From positions 62,001 to 126,000 of the forward strand of contig NZ_JAKHSK010000005.1 in assembly GCF_023499215.1 (NCBI RefSeq): a stretch of DNA of 64,000 bases, read 5' to 3'. The notes under the pieces were generated by a model that saw only the letters and a program-made list of their open reading frames with translations, searched no databases and had not been told where the DNA came from. This DNA comes from Zunongwangia pacifica. Lineage in GTDB: Bacteria; Bacteroidota; Bacteroidia; Flavobacteriales; Flavobacteriaceae. A program made the translations under genes and the position numbers. Below are positions 25,668 through 33,653 of the stretch, piece after piece (positions within the stretch are counted from its first letter, which is position 1; each line of letters begins with the position of its first letter).

Positions 25668-26570
25668 TTATAACAAATCCCTTAATGCTGGTTGTATATG
25701 TACATATTCAAAATGATACCCCTGCCCTTCAATTTTTTTACTACTTACTAATTGACTAGATAATAAAAGCGTTGCCATTTCTCCAAAAGCAGCTTTAAGT
25801 ACAAATTTTGGAACATTAGGTAACCATAATGGTTTATCTAATTGTTTGGCTACCTCTTTGGTCATTTCTTTATTAGTTACCGGATTTGGCGCTACACCAT
25901 TAAAAGTACCTGAAAGCTCATTCTCCAGCACGTAAAGAAAAATTTGTGTGAGATCTTTAATATGTATCCAGGATTGCCACTGGCTACCACTACCTAGGGG
26001 TGCACCAATATTAAAATTCACCGGTTCTTTTAGCTTCTCTAGCATTCCGCCATTTTCAGCCATCACCAGCCCGATCCTTATTTTTGAAACTTTAAGCCCT
26101 AAATCTTTAAAATTATTAACTGCACTTTCCCATTTTACTACTACTTCACCTACAAAAGAATCATCTACTTTTTCTTCTTCTTCAAAATAAAGCTTTTGTA
26201 AAGAACTAGGGTAAATACCAATAGCACTGGCAGATACAATTTGCTTAATCTGGTGATCATTTTTAGATAAGGTATCAAATAACAAGTTAGCACTTTCTAC
26301 CCTGCTATTTAAAATTTTACGTTTATTCTCACTCGTCCATCGCTGCGCAATACTAGCGCCAACCAGATTAATAATCGCATCTACATTTTCAATAGCACGT
26401 ATATCGATTTCTCCATGTTGCGGATCCCATAAAAATCCGCGATAATGGTCCTTATGCTGAATTTTATCTTTACTAGTTGTGAGATAATTTACATCGATGC
26501 CTTTTTCATGGCATAATGCTGAAATTTTTGAACCAATAAGCCCTGTTGCTCCAGTAATTAATACCCGCAT
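25668..26570 (-). CDS. TIGR01777 family NAD-dependent epimerase-like oxidoreductase
   Basis: Short-chain dehydrogenase-fold protein related to E. coli YfcH and the SDR39U1 group; the substrate is not established. The N-terminal dinucleotide-binding motif is GATGLIGSKI (residues 7-16), followed by the family element INLVGASIAQRWTSENKRKILNSRV near residue 68 and SASAIGIYPS near 114, where the usual catalytic Tyr is embedded. The C-terminal DUF1731-like part (from about 245) contains WLPNVPKFVLKAAFGEMATLLLSSQLVSSKK. The length of 300 is typical. It follows mnmD by 71 bases on the same strand and may be read through from it. Confidence 0.88.
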   Translation of the reverse strand: MRVLITGATGLIGSKISALCHEKGIDVNYLTTSKDKIQHKDHYRGFLWDPQHGEIDIRAIENVDAIINLVGASIAQRWTSENKRKILNSRVESANLLFDTLSKNDHQIKQIVSASAIGIYPSSLQKLYFEEEEKVDDSFVGEVVVKWESAVNNFKDLGLKVSKIRIGLVMAENGGMLEKLKEPVNFNIGAPLGSGSQWQSWIHIKDLTQIFLYVLENELSGTFNGVAPNPVTNKEMTKEVAKQLDKPLWLPNVPKFVLKAAFGEMATLLLSSQLVSSKKIEGQGYHFEYVHIQPALRDLL

Positions 26571-26641
26571 TTTTTTCTTTTGAAGATACCGCTAAACCTA
26601 ATAAGTTTTATTTTTTTAGCGAGGTTTAACAACTGTAAAAG

Positions 26642-27313
26642 CTATTTTTTAACGGCTCTTAACATTTCTCTTTTTCCGGGTGGCCCTGGCAATCTTTCTA
26701 CTGTAAATCCTACAGCCTGCATTGCCCTTCTTACACTTCCCTTAGCCGCATAAGTCACTAAAACTCCATTTAATTTTAGCGAATCATACATTTTCTGAAA
26801 AATAACCTCTGTCCATAATTCAGGTTGAACCCGGGCTCCAAAAGCATCAAAATAAATTAGGTCAAAAACCTCTTTATCGTCGATCTCCTGAAATGTTTTT
26901 TTCTGTTTATTTAAACTGAAATTTGAGGTTATAGGCAAGGATTTTTCCCAATCTACCTGATGCATCTTATTAAAAATAGCTGCCGCAGTTTTAAAATCGG
27001 GTAATACAGAAGCATAATCTAAAACTTCTAATTCTTCAGGTTTTACCGGATAAGCCTCAACACCGGTGTAATTAATTTTTACTGTGTTTCCGTAAAAAGC
27101 GGTAAGCAGCGCATTTAAACCGGTTCCAAAACCAATCTCTAAAATATACAGTTCGGTTTTATTAAACTCCGTAATCGTAAAATCCAGTCCCATTTTTATA
27201 AAAACATGCATTGCTTCCTGCAAAGCACCATGTTTAGAATGGTATTGCTCGTTCCATTCCGGCAAATGAATCGTAGCCGAACCGTCCCCGGTTTTAATGA
27301 TTTTTCGTTCCAA
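26642..27313 (-). CDS. mnmD: tRNA (mnm5s2U34) methyltransferase MnmD
   Basis: Completes the wobble modification mnm5s2U by methylating nm5s2U34 in tRNAs for Lys, Glu, Gln and Arg. The SAM-binding site is LEIGFGTGLNALLT, and DLIYFDAFGARVQPELWTEVIFQKMYDSLKLNGVLVTYAAKGSVRRAMQAVGF is the MnmC N-domain signature. The protein is 223 residues and stops there, so it lacks the FAD oxidase half of E. coli MnmC, as in other stand-alone MnmD proteins. It follows the DUF4920 gene with a three-base gap, so the two are co-transcribed. Confidence 0.93.
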   Translation of the reverse strand: MERKIIKTGDGSATIHLPEWNEQYHSKHGALQEAMHVFIKMGLDFTITEFNKTELYILEIGFGTGLNALLTAFYGNTVKINYTGVEAYPVKPEELEVLDYASVLPDFKTAAAIFNKMHQVDWEKSLPITSNFSLNKQKKTFQEIDDKEVFDLIYFDAFGARVQPELWTEVIFQKMYDSLKLNGVLVTYAAKGSVRRAMQAVGFTVERLPGPPGKREMLRAVKK

Positions 27314-27316
27314 ATA

Positions 27317-27841
27317 TTATTGTTTTAAAAGCACGCCATCAGCTAAAAATGCAAGTTCCTGCTTTGGTTTTGTAATGGCAGCAATTTCTTCTTTAGATTT
27401 ACCGGCATCTTCAGCAAAATGCTTTTGGTCTTCTACAGATACTACTTTAAGAAAAGCTTTTCCTTCAACTACTACTTCCTTGCCTTCAATGTCTTTGGGA
27501 ACAAAAAACCCATAATCTTTAAATTTTACGCTTACATCTTCATCACCTGGAATCTCTAAATTCATCCAACATCCCTTCATCTTACAAACCGAGTTTACCG
27601 TACTGGTAAAACTTGCAGGAATAGTGTCGCCAGGTTTCAATTCGGCATATTTATCTGCCATAGTACTGGCATTTAAAGCACCTTTCGTAGTAATTTCTTC
27701 TCCAAAAGAGGCATACGCCAAATCTTCATTACCAGTTTCAGTGGCGACAGGTGCATCTTTTATAGCTTTAGATTTTTCTTCGGAATTTTTGCAACTCATC
27801 ATTGCACAACATAGCAAAGCCGAATATATGATTTTTCTCAT
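27317..27841 (-). CDS. DUF4920 family lipoprotein
   Basis: A 174-residue lipoprotein of unknown function. The signal MRKIIYSALLCCAMMSC gives Cys17 as the likely lipid site. The mature part (YASFGEEITTKGALNASTMADKYAELKPGDTIPASFTSTVNSVCKMKGCWMNLEI) is typical of DUF4920, with a conserved CxxxGCWM motif that could bind metal or a thiol partner. It is upstream of mnmD by three bases and divergent from ilvE. Confidence 0.85.
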   Translation of the reverse strand: MRKIIYSALLCCAMMSCKNSEEKSKAIKDAPVATETGNEDLAYASFGEEITTKGALNASTMADKYAELKPGDTIPASFTSTVNSVCKMKGCWMNLEIPGDEDVSVKFKDYGFFVPKDIEGKEVVVEGKAFLKVVSVEDQKHFAEDAGKSKEEIAAITKPKQELAFLADGVLLKQ

Positions 27842-27872
27842 CTCTATTGGTTATTGGTTGATTGTTTATCCT

Positions 27873-27880
27873 CAAAAATA
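27873..27880 (-). promoter_or_regulatory. DUF4920-mnmD -7 box
   Basis: On the minus strand TATTTTTG matches TAnnTTTG, about 31 bases before the ATG at 27841. Confidence 0.5.
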
Positions 27881-27916
27881 CCAAAACTTTAGATTTTAAT
27901 TTTACTTTTATTTAGG

Positions 27917-27924
27917 TAAATTTG
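27917..27924 (+). promoter_or_regulatory. ilvE -7 box
   Basis: TAAATTTG matches TAnnTTTG, 20 bases before the ilvE ATG. It is divergent from the DUF4920 promoter. Confidence 0.5.
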
Positions 27925-27944
27925 GAGTTCTTAAATTATATAAA

Positions 27945-29012
27945 ATGGAAAACATCGCGACGAAAGTAAAAATCACAAAAGCACCTTCTTCTAAATTATC
28001 TAGTGTAGATTTTAGTAATCTTACCTTTGGTAAAGTCTTTACCGACCATATGATGGTTTGTGATTACAAGGATGGTTCCTGGCAAACTCCCGAGATTGTT
28101 CCTTACGGACCTTTACAAATGTACCCATCTGCAAAAGTATTTCACTATGGGCAGGCAGTTTTTGAAGGAATGAAAGCCTATAAAGACGATGATGACAAAA
28201 TATGGCTGTTTAGACCAGAGCAAAACTTTGAACGTATTAATAAGTCGAGTAAACGACTTGCTATCCCTGAATTCCCAAAAGGTCATTTTTTTAACGGACT
28301 GGAAGAATTACTAAAATTAGATAGAGAGTGGATCCAAAAAGGCTTGGGAAACTCTATGTACCTTCGCCCTTTTGTAATTGCTACTGAAGCTGGTGTTTCT
28401 GCATCTACATCTACCGAGTATAAATTCATGATTTTATGTTCTCCCGCGCAATCCTATTATAGTGGTGAAGTTCGCGTAAAAGTTTCTGAAGATTATAGCC
28501 GAGCCGCAGATGGTGGGGTTGGTTTTGCAAAAGCTGCCGGAAACTACGGCGCTCAGTTTTTCCCAACAGATATTGCAAACAGTGAAGGTTATCAACAAAT
28601 TATCTGGACTGATGCCAATACGCACGAATATTTAGAGGAAGCAGGAACAATGAACCTTTTCTTTAGAATTGGTGATACTTTAGTTACTGCCCCTACCAGT
28701 GATAGAATACTTGATGGTGTGACCAGGAAAAGTATTATCGATCTTGCTAAAGACGCTAATATCGATGTTGAAATTAGAAGAATAAAAGTTTCTGAGCTTA
28801 TTGAAGCGGCAAACGCCGGCGAGCTCAAAGAAATTTTTGGATCGGGTACAGCCACTGTCGTTACCCCTATTTTAGGTTTTGGCTATAAAGGTAAAAAATA
28901 CGAGTTACCAACCATCGAAGATTCTTACGCTAAATCTTTTAAAGATCAATTATTGAAAATTCAATACAATAAGGCAGAAGACAAATTTGGCTGGAGATAC
29001 GAGGTAAAATAA
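27945..29012 (+). CDS. ilvE: Branched-chain amino acid aminotransferase
   Basis: PLP enzyme that interconverts leucine, isoleucine and valine with their 2-oxo acids, using glutamate/2-oxoglutarate. Fold-type IV features are visible: FHYGQAVFEGMKAYK (66-80), RPFVIATEAG (141-150), the PLP lysine in GFAKAAGNYG (Lys196), EYLEEAGTMNLFF (conserved Glu binding the pyridine nitrogen) and GSGTATVVTPI. The length of 355 matches the type II/eukaryote-like BCAT of Bacteroidota. It stands alone between its own promoter and terminator. Confidence 0.96.
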   Translation: MENIATKVKITKAPSSKLSSVDFSNLTFGKVFTDHMMVCDYKDGSWQTPEIVPYGPLQMYPSAKVFHYGQAVFEGMKAYKDDDDKIWLFRPEQNFERINKSSKRLAIPEFPKGHFFNGLEELLKLDREWIQKGLGNSMYLRPFVIATEAGVSASTSTEYKFMILCSPAQSYYSGEVRVKVSEDYSRAADGGVGFAKAAGNYGAQFFPTDIANSEGYQQIIWTDANTHEYLEEAGTMNLFFRIGDTLVTAPTSDRILDGVTRKSIIDLAKDANIDVEIRRIKVSELIEAANAGELKEIFGSGTATVVTPILGFGYKGKKYELPTIEDSYAKSFKDQLLKIQYNKAEDKFGWRYEVK

Positions 29013-29032
29013 AAATTTATCTAAAAATTATA

Positions 29033-29063
29033 GAAAAATGCGCTGAAAATCAGCGCATTTTTC
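29033..29063 (+). terminator. ilvE terminator
   Basis: GAAAAATGCGCTG and CAGCGCATTTTTC pair perfectly over 13 bp around AAAAT, followed by GTTTT. Confidence 0.9.
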
Positions 29064-29156
29064 GTTTTAAAAAGCCTTGTTTCTTTAACAAAGGCTAAAT
29101 ATTTCCATTGAAAAAAATTACATAAGTTTGTTGGCATCTGCAAAATAGATTAAGAG

Positions 29157-31025
29157 TTGAGATACTGTATTATTATATTATTATTTTTCTGTCTAAAAGT
29201 ATCCGCTCAAAATGACAGTCTGCAACAATTTCCCGTGCGGGATTCTGTTCAGATGCTTAAAGATCGTGACTTCTATAAACAACTTCAGGAAAAAACCAAA
29301 AACAGTAAGTTTACAAGGATGCTTTACGATTTGATGTTTGATCCTGTAAATCCTGCAGACTCTAAAACCGCCACCAAAAAAATAGAAAATCAGCTACAAC
29401 GTGATTTTTCAAAATATCAGGGAAAAACTATACATAAAATTTATATCACCTCTCTGGATCCTTTTGGTTATAGCGAAAAAGATACCGCTGTAAAACCTAC
29501 CCAAAAAATCCAAAAAATAGGGAACGTTTTACATGCACGTACTAAAGAGTTTACAGTAAAAGGTTTACTATTAATTAAAGAAAATTCTAAAATGGACTCT
29601 TTGGAAGTTTTAGAATCTGAACGTGTTTTAAGAGCACAAAATTATATAAGAAGGGCATTAATTAGACCCAAAGAAGTAGCAGGTGATCCAACTTTGGTAG
29701 ACTTATATGTATATGTGCTAGATAGTTGGAGTATGGGTATCGATGGAAGTGTCTCTGGCCGAAAAAGCGAATTAAGATTACGGGAATTTAATAGTTTTGG
29801 ATTGGGACATCGGGGTACTTTAGCGTATAAAAAAGGGTATAAGGATGAAATAGGTAACGGCTACACCGTAGGGTATCGCGCTCAGAATTTATTTAAAACC
29901 TACATTAATGTTGAAGTTTTAAGAGATTTAGAAGTTGATGATAATTATGAGAATTTTGTGAGTATAGACCGGGAGTTTTATTCTCCTTATGCTCGCTGGG
30001 CAGGACAAATAAGTATAAGAGAAACGCTTTATGATGAACATATTTATCATGAAGAACTGGATACTTTACTTTTAGAACCCTTAAAATTTAGGGATTACAA
30101 TGCTTGGGGAGCTTACGCCATTCCCGTTGCCAATAAAAATTCTGAAAAGCAACTGCCTACCAACCTTATATTGGCCGCGAGGTATACCAAAAGAGATTAC
30201 TTAGACAAACCTGGAGAGCATATAGATTCTGTTGCGTATTTCTCTAATACCAATGTTCTTTTGGGATCGGTTGGGATTAGAGATATTAATTACACAAGAG
30301 ATCGCTATATTTTTAGAAATGGTGATATTGAAGATATTGCTCTTGGGCACAGTTATTTTATAAATTCAGGAATTCAAAGAAATTCTGACAATCATAATTA
30401 TTTTTATTTAGGGATCGATCTGACCTATTCAGATTACATTAAAAATTTTGGGTATTTATCGACCAATCTTGGATACGGAAGTTATTTTCGCAACTATACA
30501 GCCAGACAATCCCTCTTTAAATTAGAAAACACCTATTTTTCCCCTATTTTTAGAATTGGCAATTGGTTTTTCAGGCAATTTGCAAAATCAAATATTGTAG
30601 TTGGGATTAATCGTAAAGATTTTATTCGCGACAGGATTACTTTAAATGAAGAAAATGGGATTTATGGTTTTGACACCTATGAGGTTTTTGGGACACGTAA
30701 GTTTGTATTTAATTTTCACACACAATCTTATGTTCCCTTTAGTTGGTTAGGATTTAGGATGAGCCCTTTTGTGAATTTCGACCTGGGCTTTATTGGTGAA
30801 GCTCCAAAACCTTTTTTCAGCAATGATCTTTATACTAAATTTGGTATGGGATTTATTATTAGTAACGACTATTTTGTTTTTGATAATATTCGCATATCCT
30901 TTGCCATTTTCCCTAATATGCCAGGAAAAGGTCGCAACGTTATGTATTTCAATGTAAATACAGACAATCAATTTACCTTAAAAAACTACCGTTACGAGCC
31001 TCCTCATATTTTAGAATATCAATAA
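29157..31025 (+). CDS. Outer-membrane protein with POTRA-like N-terminus (BamA/TamA-like)
   Basis: A large exported protein of 622 residues. The signal peptide MRYCIIILLFFCLKVSAQ requires the TTG start at 29157, since the first ATG lies after it. Residues about 85-180 (KTIHKIYITSLDPFGY ... LLLIKENSKMDSLEVLESERVLRAQNYIRRALI ... VDLYVYVLDSWSM) look like POTRA modules, and the rest is rich in alternating beta strands suitable for a barrel. The C-terminal residues are not a perfect barrel end (HILEYQ). I infer an outer-membrane assembly or transport protein of the Omp85 superfamily; the exact family is not certain. Confidence 0.6.
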   Translation: MRYCIIILLFFCLKVSAQNDSLQQFPVRDSVQMLKDRDFYKQLQEKTKNSKFTRMLYDLMFDPVNPADSKTATKKIENQLQRDFSKYQGKTIHKIYITSLDPFGYSEKDTAVKPTQKIQKIGNVLHARTKEFTVKGLLLIKENSKMDSLEVLESERVLRAQNYIRRALIRPKEVAGDPTLVDLYVYVLDSWSMGIDGSVSGRKSELRLREFNSFGLGHRGTLAYKKGYKDEIGNGYTVGYRAQNLFKTYINVEVLRDLEVDDNYENFVSIDREFYSPYARWAGQISIRETLYDEHIYHEELDTLLLEPLKFRDYNAWGAYAIPVANKNSEKQLPTNLILAARYTKRDYLDKPGEHIDSVAYFSNTNVLLGSVGIRDINYTRDRYIFRNGDIEDIALGHSYFINSGIQRNSDNHNYFYLGIDLTYSDYIKNFGYLSTNLGYGSYFRNYTARQSLFKLENTYFSPIFRIGNWFFRQFAKSNIVVGINRKDFIRDRITLNEENGIYGFDTYEVFGTRKFVFNFHTQSYVPFSWLGFRMSPFVNFDLGFIGEAPKPFFSNDLYTKFGMGFIISNDYFVFDNIRISFAIFPNMPGKGRNVMYFNVNTDNQFTLKNYRYEPPHILEYQ

Positions 31026-31026
31026 A

Positions 31027-31413
31027 TTATTTATCCAGAATTTGCTTAATATTAGGTTTAAAATAATTAGGCCCTTTTAATACTTTGCCATCTTCTCTAT
31101 AAATTGGTTTACCATCGGCTCCCAGTTTACTCATATTACTACGCTGAATTTCATCAAAAACCTCTTCTATTTTATGCTGCATTCCATGTTCAATAATGGT
31201 TCCGCATAAAATATAAAGCATATCTCCCAGAGCATCAGCAACTTCTACCAGATCATTATTTTGGGCAGCTTCAAGATATTCTTCATTCTCTTCTTTCATT
31301 AATTCAAACCGCAGCTTGTTTTTAGCTTCCCCTAAACTTGCTAGTGGCTTATCACTTACCCCTAATCCAAATGCATTATGAAATTGCGTAACCGCATCAA
31401 TTCTTTTTTTCAT
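31027..31413 (-). CDS. MazG-like nucleotide pyrophosphohydrolase
   Basis: All-alpha NTP pyrophosphohydrolase of 128 residues, probably removing non-canonical or damaged nucleoside triphosphates. The metal-binding pattern is visible as ELMKEENEEYLEA (E-x-x-E-E-x-x-E type) followed by EVADALGDMLYILCG (E-x-x-D-x-x-x-D type). The C-terminus (GADGKPIYREDGKVLKGPNYFKPN) is the HisE/MazG-like family tail of Bacteroidota. Its stop lies one base from the stop of the convergent outer-membrane gene, with no terminator between. Confidence 0.85.
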   Translation of the reverse strand: MKKRIDAVTQFHNAFGLGVSDKPLASLGEAKNKLRFELMKEENEEYLEAAQNNDLVEVADALGDMLYILCGTIIEHGMQHKIEEVFDEIQRSNMSKLGADGKPIYREDGKVLKGPNYFKPNIKQILDK

Positions 31414-31435
31414 TACTTTCTTCGCTTATTCGTTT

Positions 31436-31443
31436 AAATTTGC
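31436..31443 (+). promoter_or_regulatory. -7 box for the small membrane protein unit
   Basis: TAAATTTG matches TAnnTTTG, 15 bases before the ATG at 31459. It may drive the small membrane protein, SRPBCC and crcB genes. Confidence 0.5.
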
Positions 31444-31458
31444 ATAAAAATAGACAAA

Positions 31459-31644
31459 ATGTTTAGCACAGGACAGTGGATATTTGCAGGTTTTTTTCTT
31501 ATAACGTTTATCATCGTAATGATCATTATGTATAGGAAAGATTTAAAGCTGCACCGTAAATATTATAAGAACAGTATTTTTGTATTAATAGGATTTATTG
31601 CATTTATTCTTTTATTGTTCGTAATTAAGGTATATTTAAAATAA
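31459..31644 (+). CDS. Small two-helix membrane protein
   Basis: A 61-residue protein, MFSTGQWIFAGFFLITFII then a basic loop (YRKDLKLHRKYYKNS) and a second helix (IFVLIGFIAFILLLFVIKVYL). Two transmembrane helices with a positive cytoplasmic loop put both termini on the periplasmic side. I do not recognise a function. It is supported as a real gene by an exact -7 box, clean start and good codon usage. It is 52 bases upstream of the SRPBCC gene on the same strand. Confidence 0.7.
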   Translation: MFSTGQWIFAGFFLITFIIVMIIMYRKDLKLHRKYYKNSIFVLIGFIAFILLLFVIKVYLK

Positions 31645-31696
31645 GTGCTTCGCTGCTATTTTATTATCTTAGCAATAACTGTGATTTGAAAAGCCC

Positions 31697-32731
31697 ATGA
31701 AGATTTTTAAATATTTACTTTTTTTAATTCTTATTGTACTTATTGGCGGTTCTATTTATGTGGCAACCAAAGATGGAGATTACAAATTTGAAGAAACTCA
31801 GGTTTTTAACGCACCTCAGGAAATTGTGTTTAACGAAGTAAATAACTTTAAAAACTGGGAATATTGGGATCCCTGGAATCAGGAATCAGATCACCTAATT
31901 ATAAGCTATGGTGATACCCTAAAAGGAGAAGGTGCCCTTTTTTCCTGGGAAAGTAACGAATTGGGTGATGGTAAAATCACTACCATAGAAACCAAGCCTT
32001 TTAAAGAGATCATTCAAAAAATCACACTATCACAAACTTTTGCCAACACTACCGGTAAGATGTACTGGAAGTTTGAAACCCAGGAAAACAATCAAACTAA
32101 AGTCACCTGGGGCATGGAAGGTAAGCAAAGCTTTAAAGAAAAACTTTCTTTTATTTTAACTAAAGAATCCTTACCGCAGATCATGCGTCCTAAATTAGAG
32201 AAAGGACTTTCTAAAATGGAAAAAGTAATTACCAATAAAATGAACCAATACAGCATTAGCGTAGATGGTGTTGTAAATCATGGTGGTGGTTATTATATGT
32301 ATACTACAACTGCGAGTAAAATTAGCCAGGTAAGCGAAAAAATGCGACCAATGATTACTGAGGTAGCTAATTTTATGAAAGCCCAGAATATTGAAAGAAT
32401 TGGAAACCCTTTTGTTATTTATAATGAATGGAACCAATCTAATGGTTCTGCCATCTTCTCGGCCGGTTACTTTACCCCAAGCGAAGTCATCACTCCGTTA
32501 GATGCAGATGTTTTAAACGGAAACATGCCTAATCAAAAAGTTTTAAAAACTGTTTTAAAAGGCAAATATGATAATCTTGAAGAGGCCTGGAATAAAGCTT
32601 ACGATTATATCGATAAAAACGGACTTGAAGTTGCGGAAGAATCAAAACCTTTTGAAGTCTACCTCACCAGTCCCGAGGAAACCCCAAATCCAGCAGATTG
32701 GGTAACCAACATCTATATTCCGGTAAATTAA
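31697..32731 (+). CDS. SRPBCC plus GyrI-like effector-binding domain protein
   Basis: A 344-residue protein with one N-terminal hydrophobic helix (YLLFLILIVLIGGSIYVATK), an SRPBCC/polyketide cyclase-like ligand-binding domain (about 28-175: VFNAPQEIVFNEVNNFKNWEYWDPW) and a C-terminal GyrI/AraC-effector-binding-like domain (about 190-340: GGGYYMYTTTASKISQVSEKMRPMITEVANFM). Both domains bind small hydrophobic molecules in other proteins, but there is no DNA-binding domain. The membrane anchor suggests action at the cell envelope. The stop is seven bases before crcB. Confidence 0.8.
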   Translation: MKIFKYLLFLILIVLIGGSIYVATKDGDYKFEETQVFNAPQEIVFNEVNNFKNWEYWDPWNQESDHLIISYGDTLKGEGALFSWESNELGDGKITTIETKPFKEIIQKITLSQTFANTTGKMYWKFETQENNQTKVTWGMEGKQSFKEKLSFILTKESLPQIMRPKLEKGLSKMEKVITNKMNQYSISVDGVVNHGGGYYMYTTTASKISQVSEKMRPMITEVANFMKAQNIERIGNPFVIYNEWNQSNGSAIFSAGYFTPSEVITPLDADVLNGNMPNQKVLKTVLKGKYDNLEEAWNKAYDYIDKNGLEVAEESKPFEVYLTSPEETPNPADWVTNIYIPVN

Positions 32732-32738
32732 AACTTGT

Positions 32739-33113
32739 ATGTTTAAAAGTGCAATTTTAGTATTTCTGGGGGGCGGTTTAGGCAGTGTATGCCGATATTT
32801 GATTAGCAAGGCCCTTAATAGCAAGGGAACGGTCTTACCCTGGGGCACTTTTACCGTTAACATATTAGGAAGCTTTATTATTGGAGTATTACTGGGAATA
32901 GCCATAAAAAACAATAACCTTAATAGTACCACCAACCTTTTACTAGCCACGGGGTTTTGTGGCGGTTTCACTACGTTTTCTACTTTTTCATTTGAAAATC
33001 AAGCCCTTTTAAAATCGGGCGACTACTACAATTTTGCAGTTTATGCTATAGGAAGTTTAATTCTGGGAATTGTCGCAGCAGCTATTGGCCTTTATTTTTC
33101 AAAATTGGCTTAA
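32739..33113 (+). CDS. crcB: Fluoride channel CrcB/Fluc
   Basis: Dual-topology inner-membrane channel that lets fluoride leave the cell. The 124 residues have four helices with family motifs LGGGLGSVCRYLIS, GTFTVNILGSFIIGVLLG (Asn in the pore) and ATGFCGGFTTFSTFSFE (the Phe and Thr-Ser-rich pore signature). A single gene suggests a homodimer. It begins seven bases after the SRPBCC gene, so it is co-transcribed; I see no fluoride riboswitch. Confidence 0.95.
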   Translation: MFKSAILVFLGGGLGSVCRYLISKALNSKGTVLPWGTFTVNILGSFIIGVLLGIAIKNNNLNSTTNLLLATGFCGGFTTFSTFSFENQALLKSGDYYNFAVYAIGSLILGIVAAAIGLYFSKLA

Positions 33114-33164
33114 TAGCGTTTAAAAACTTTCTACTGAAAACTAAAATTTCTACTTTTTAATTAT

Positions 33165-33189
33165 TTACCCCATAACAATAAGGGGGTAA
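33165..33189. promoter_or_regulatory. CCCC/GGGG dyad upstream of PII-amt
   Basis: TTACCCC-N10-GGGGGTAA. A very similar dyad lies between the two glutamine synthetase genes (57534-57557). The dyad centre is 79 bases upstream of a near-match -7 box (TACTTTTA, 33256-33263), the same distance as in the glutamine synthetase promoter. A nitrogen-control operator is inferred. Confidence 0.55.
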
Positions 33190-33231
33190 TTTTCTGATAT
33201 TCACATTTATTTAAGCTTACCCCCTATTTTT
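33182..33231 (+). terminator. Possible terminator after crcB or attenuator before PII gene
   Basis: GGGGGTAA (33182-33189) pairs perfectly with TTACCCCC (33217-33224), and the second arm is followed by TATTTTTTT. The 27-base loop is long. It competes with the shorter upstream dyad for the same GGGGGTAA arm. Confidence 0.45.
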
Positions 33232-33285
33232 TTAACTTTATTTAAGAATTTTTAATACTTTTAAATCACTAAACCTGAAATTCTT

Positions 33286-33624
33286 ATGAAGAAAATTGAA
33301 GCTATTATCAGAAAGTCAAAATTTGACGAAGTAAAAAAAGCCTTACACAGCTCTGAGGTTGTCTTTTTTACGTACTGGGATGTTACAGGTGTCGGAAACG
33401 AGAAACAAGGCCATGTGTATCGTGGGGTGTCTTACAGCACTACCGATATACAACGGCGAAAATTGTCTATTGTCGTTTCAGACGAATTCCTGGACAAAAC
33501 TGTAAATGCCATTTTAGAATCTGCCTACACAGGTTCTGTTGGTGACGGTAAAATATTCGTGTCTACAATCGACGAAGCTTACCGTATACGTACTAAAGAA
33601 AAAGGGACCGATTCCCTAAAATAA
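33286..33624 (+). CDS. PII family nitrogen regulator
   Basis: Cytoplasmic trimeric signal protein sensing 2-oxoglutarate and ATP/ADP; members encoded beside amt usually block the ammonium channel when nitrogen is plentiful. The 112 residues contain the T-loop (37-55) with Tyr45 and Tyr50, the positions of E. coli Tyr46 and the uridylylated Tyr51, then the B-loop TGSVGDGKIFV (82-92) and C-loop RIRT (100-103). It is 29 bases upstream of amt. Two overlapping hairpins or operator sites lie upstream. I call it GlnK-like by context. Confidence 0.94.
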   Translation: MKKIEAIIRKSKFDEVKKALHSSEVVFFTYWDVTGVGNEKQGHVYRGVSYSTTDIQRRKLSIVVSDEFLDKTVNAILESAYTGSVGDGKIFVSTIDEAYRIRTKEKGTDSLK

Positions 33625-33653
33625 TTAAATAACATTGAAATAACGAAATTATT

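Noticed and set aside
32700-32738. Fluoride riboswitch upstream of crcB
   Set aside because: Only seven bases separate crcB from the previous gene, and no crcB-motif pairing is visible.
33114-33285. Sigma-54 promoter before the PII gene
   Set aside because: No TGGC-N8-TTGC-like pair is visible. A near-match to the Bacteroidota -7 box is the better candidate.
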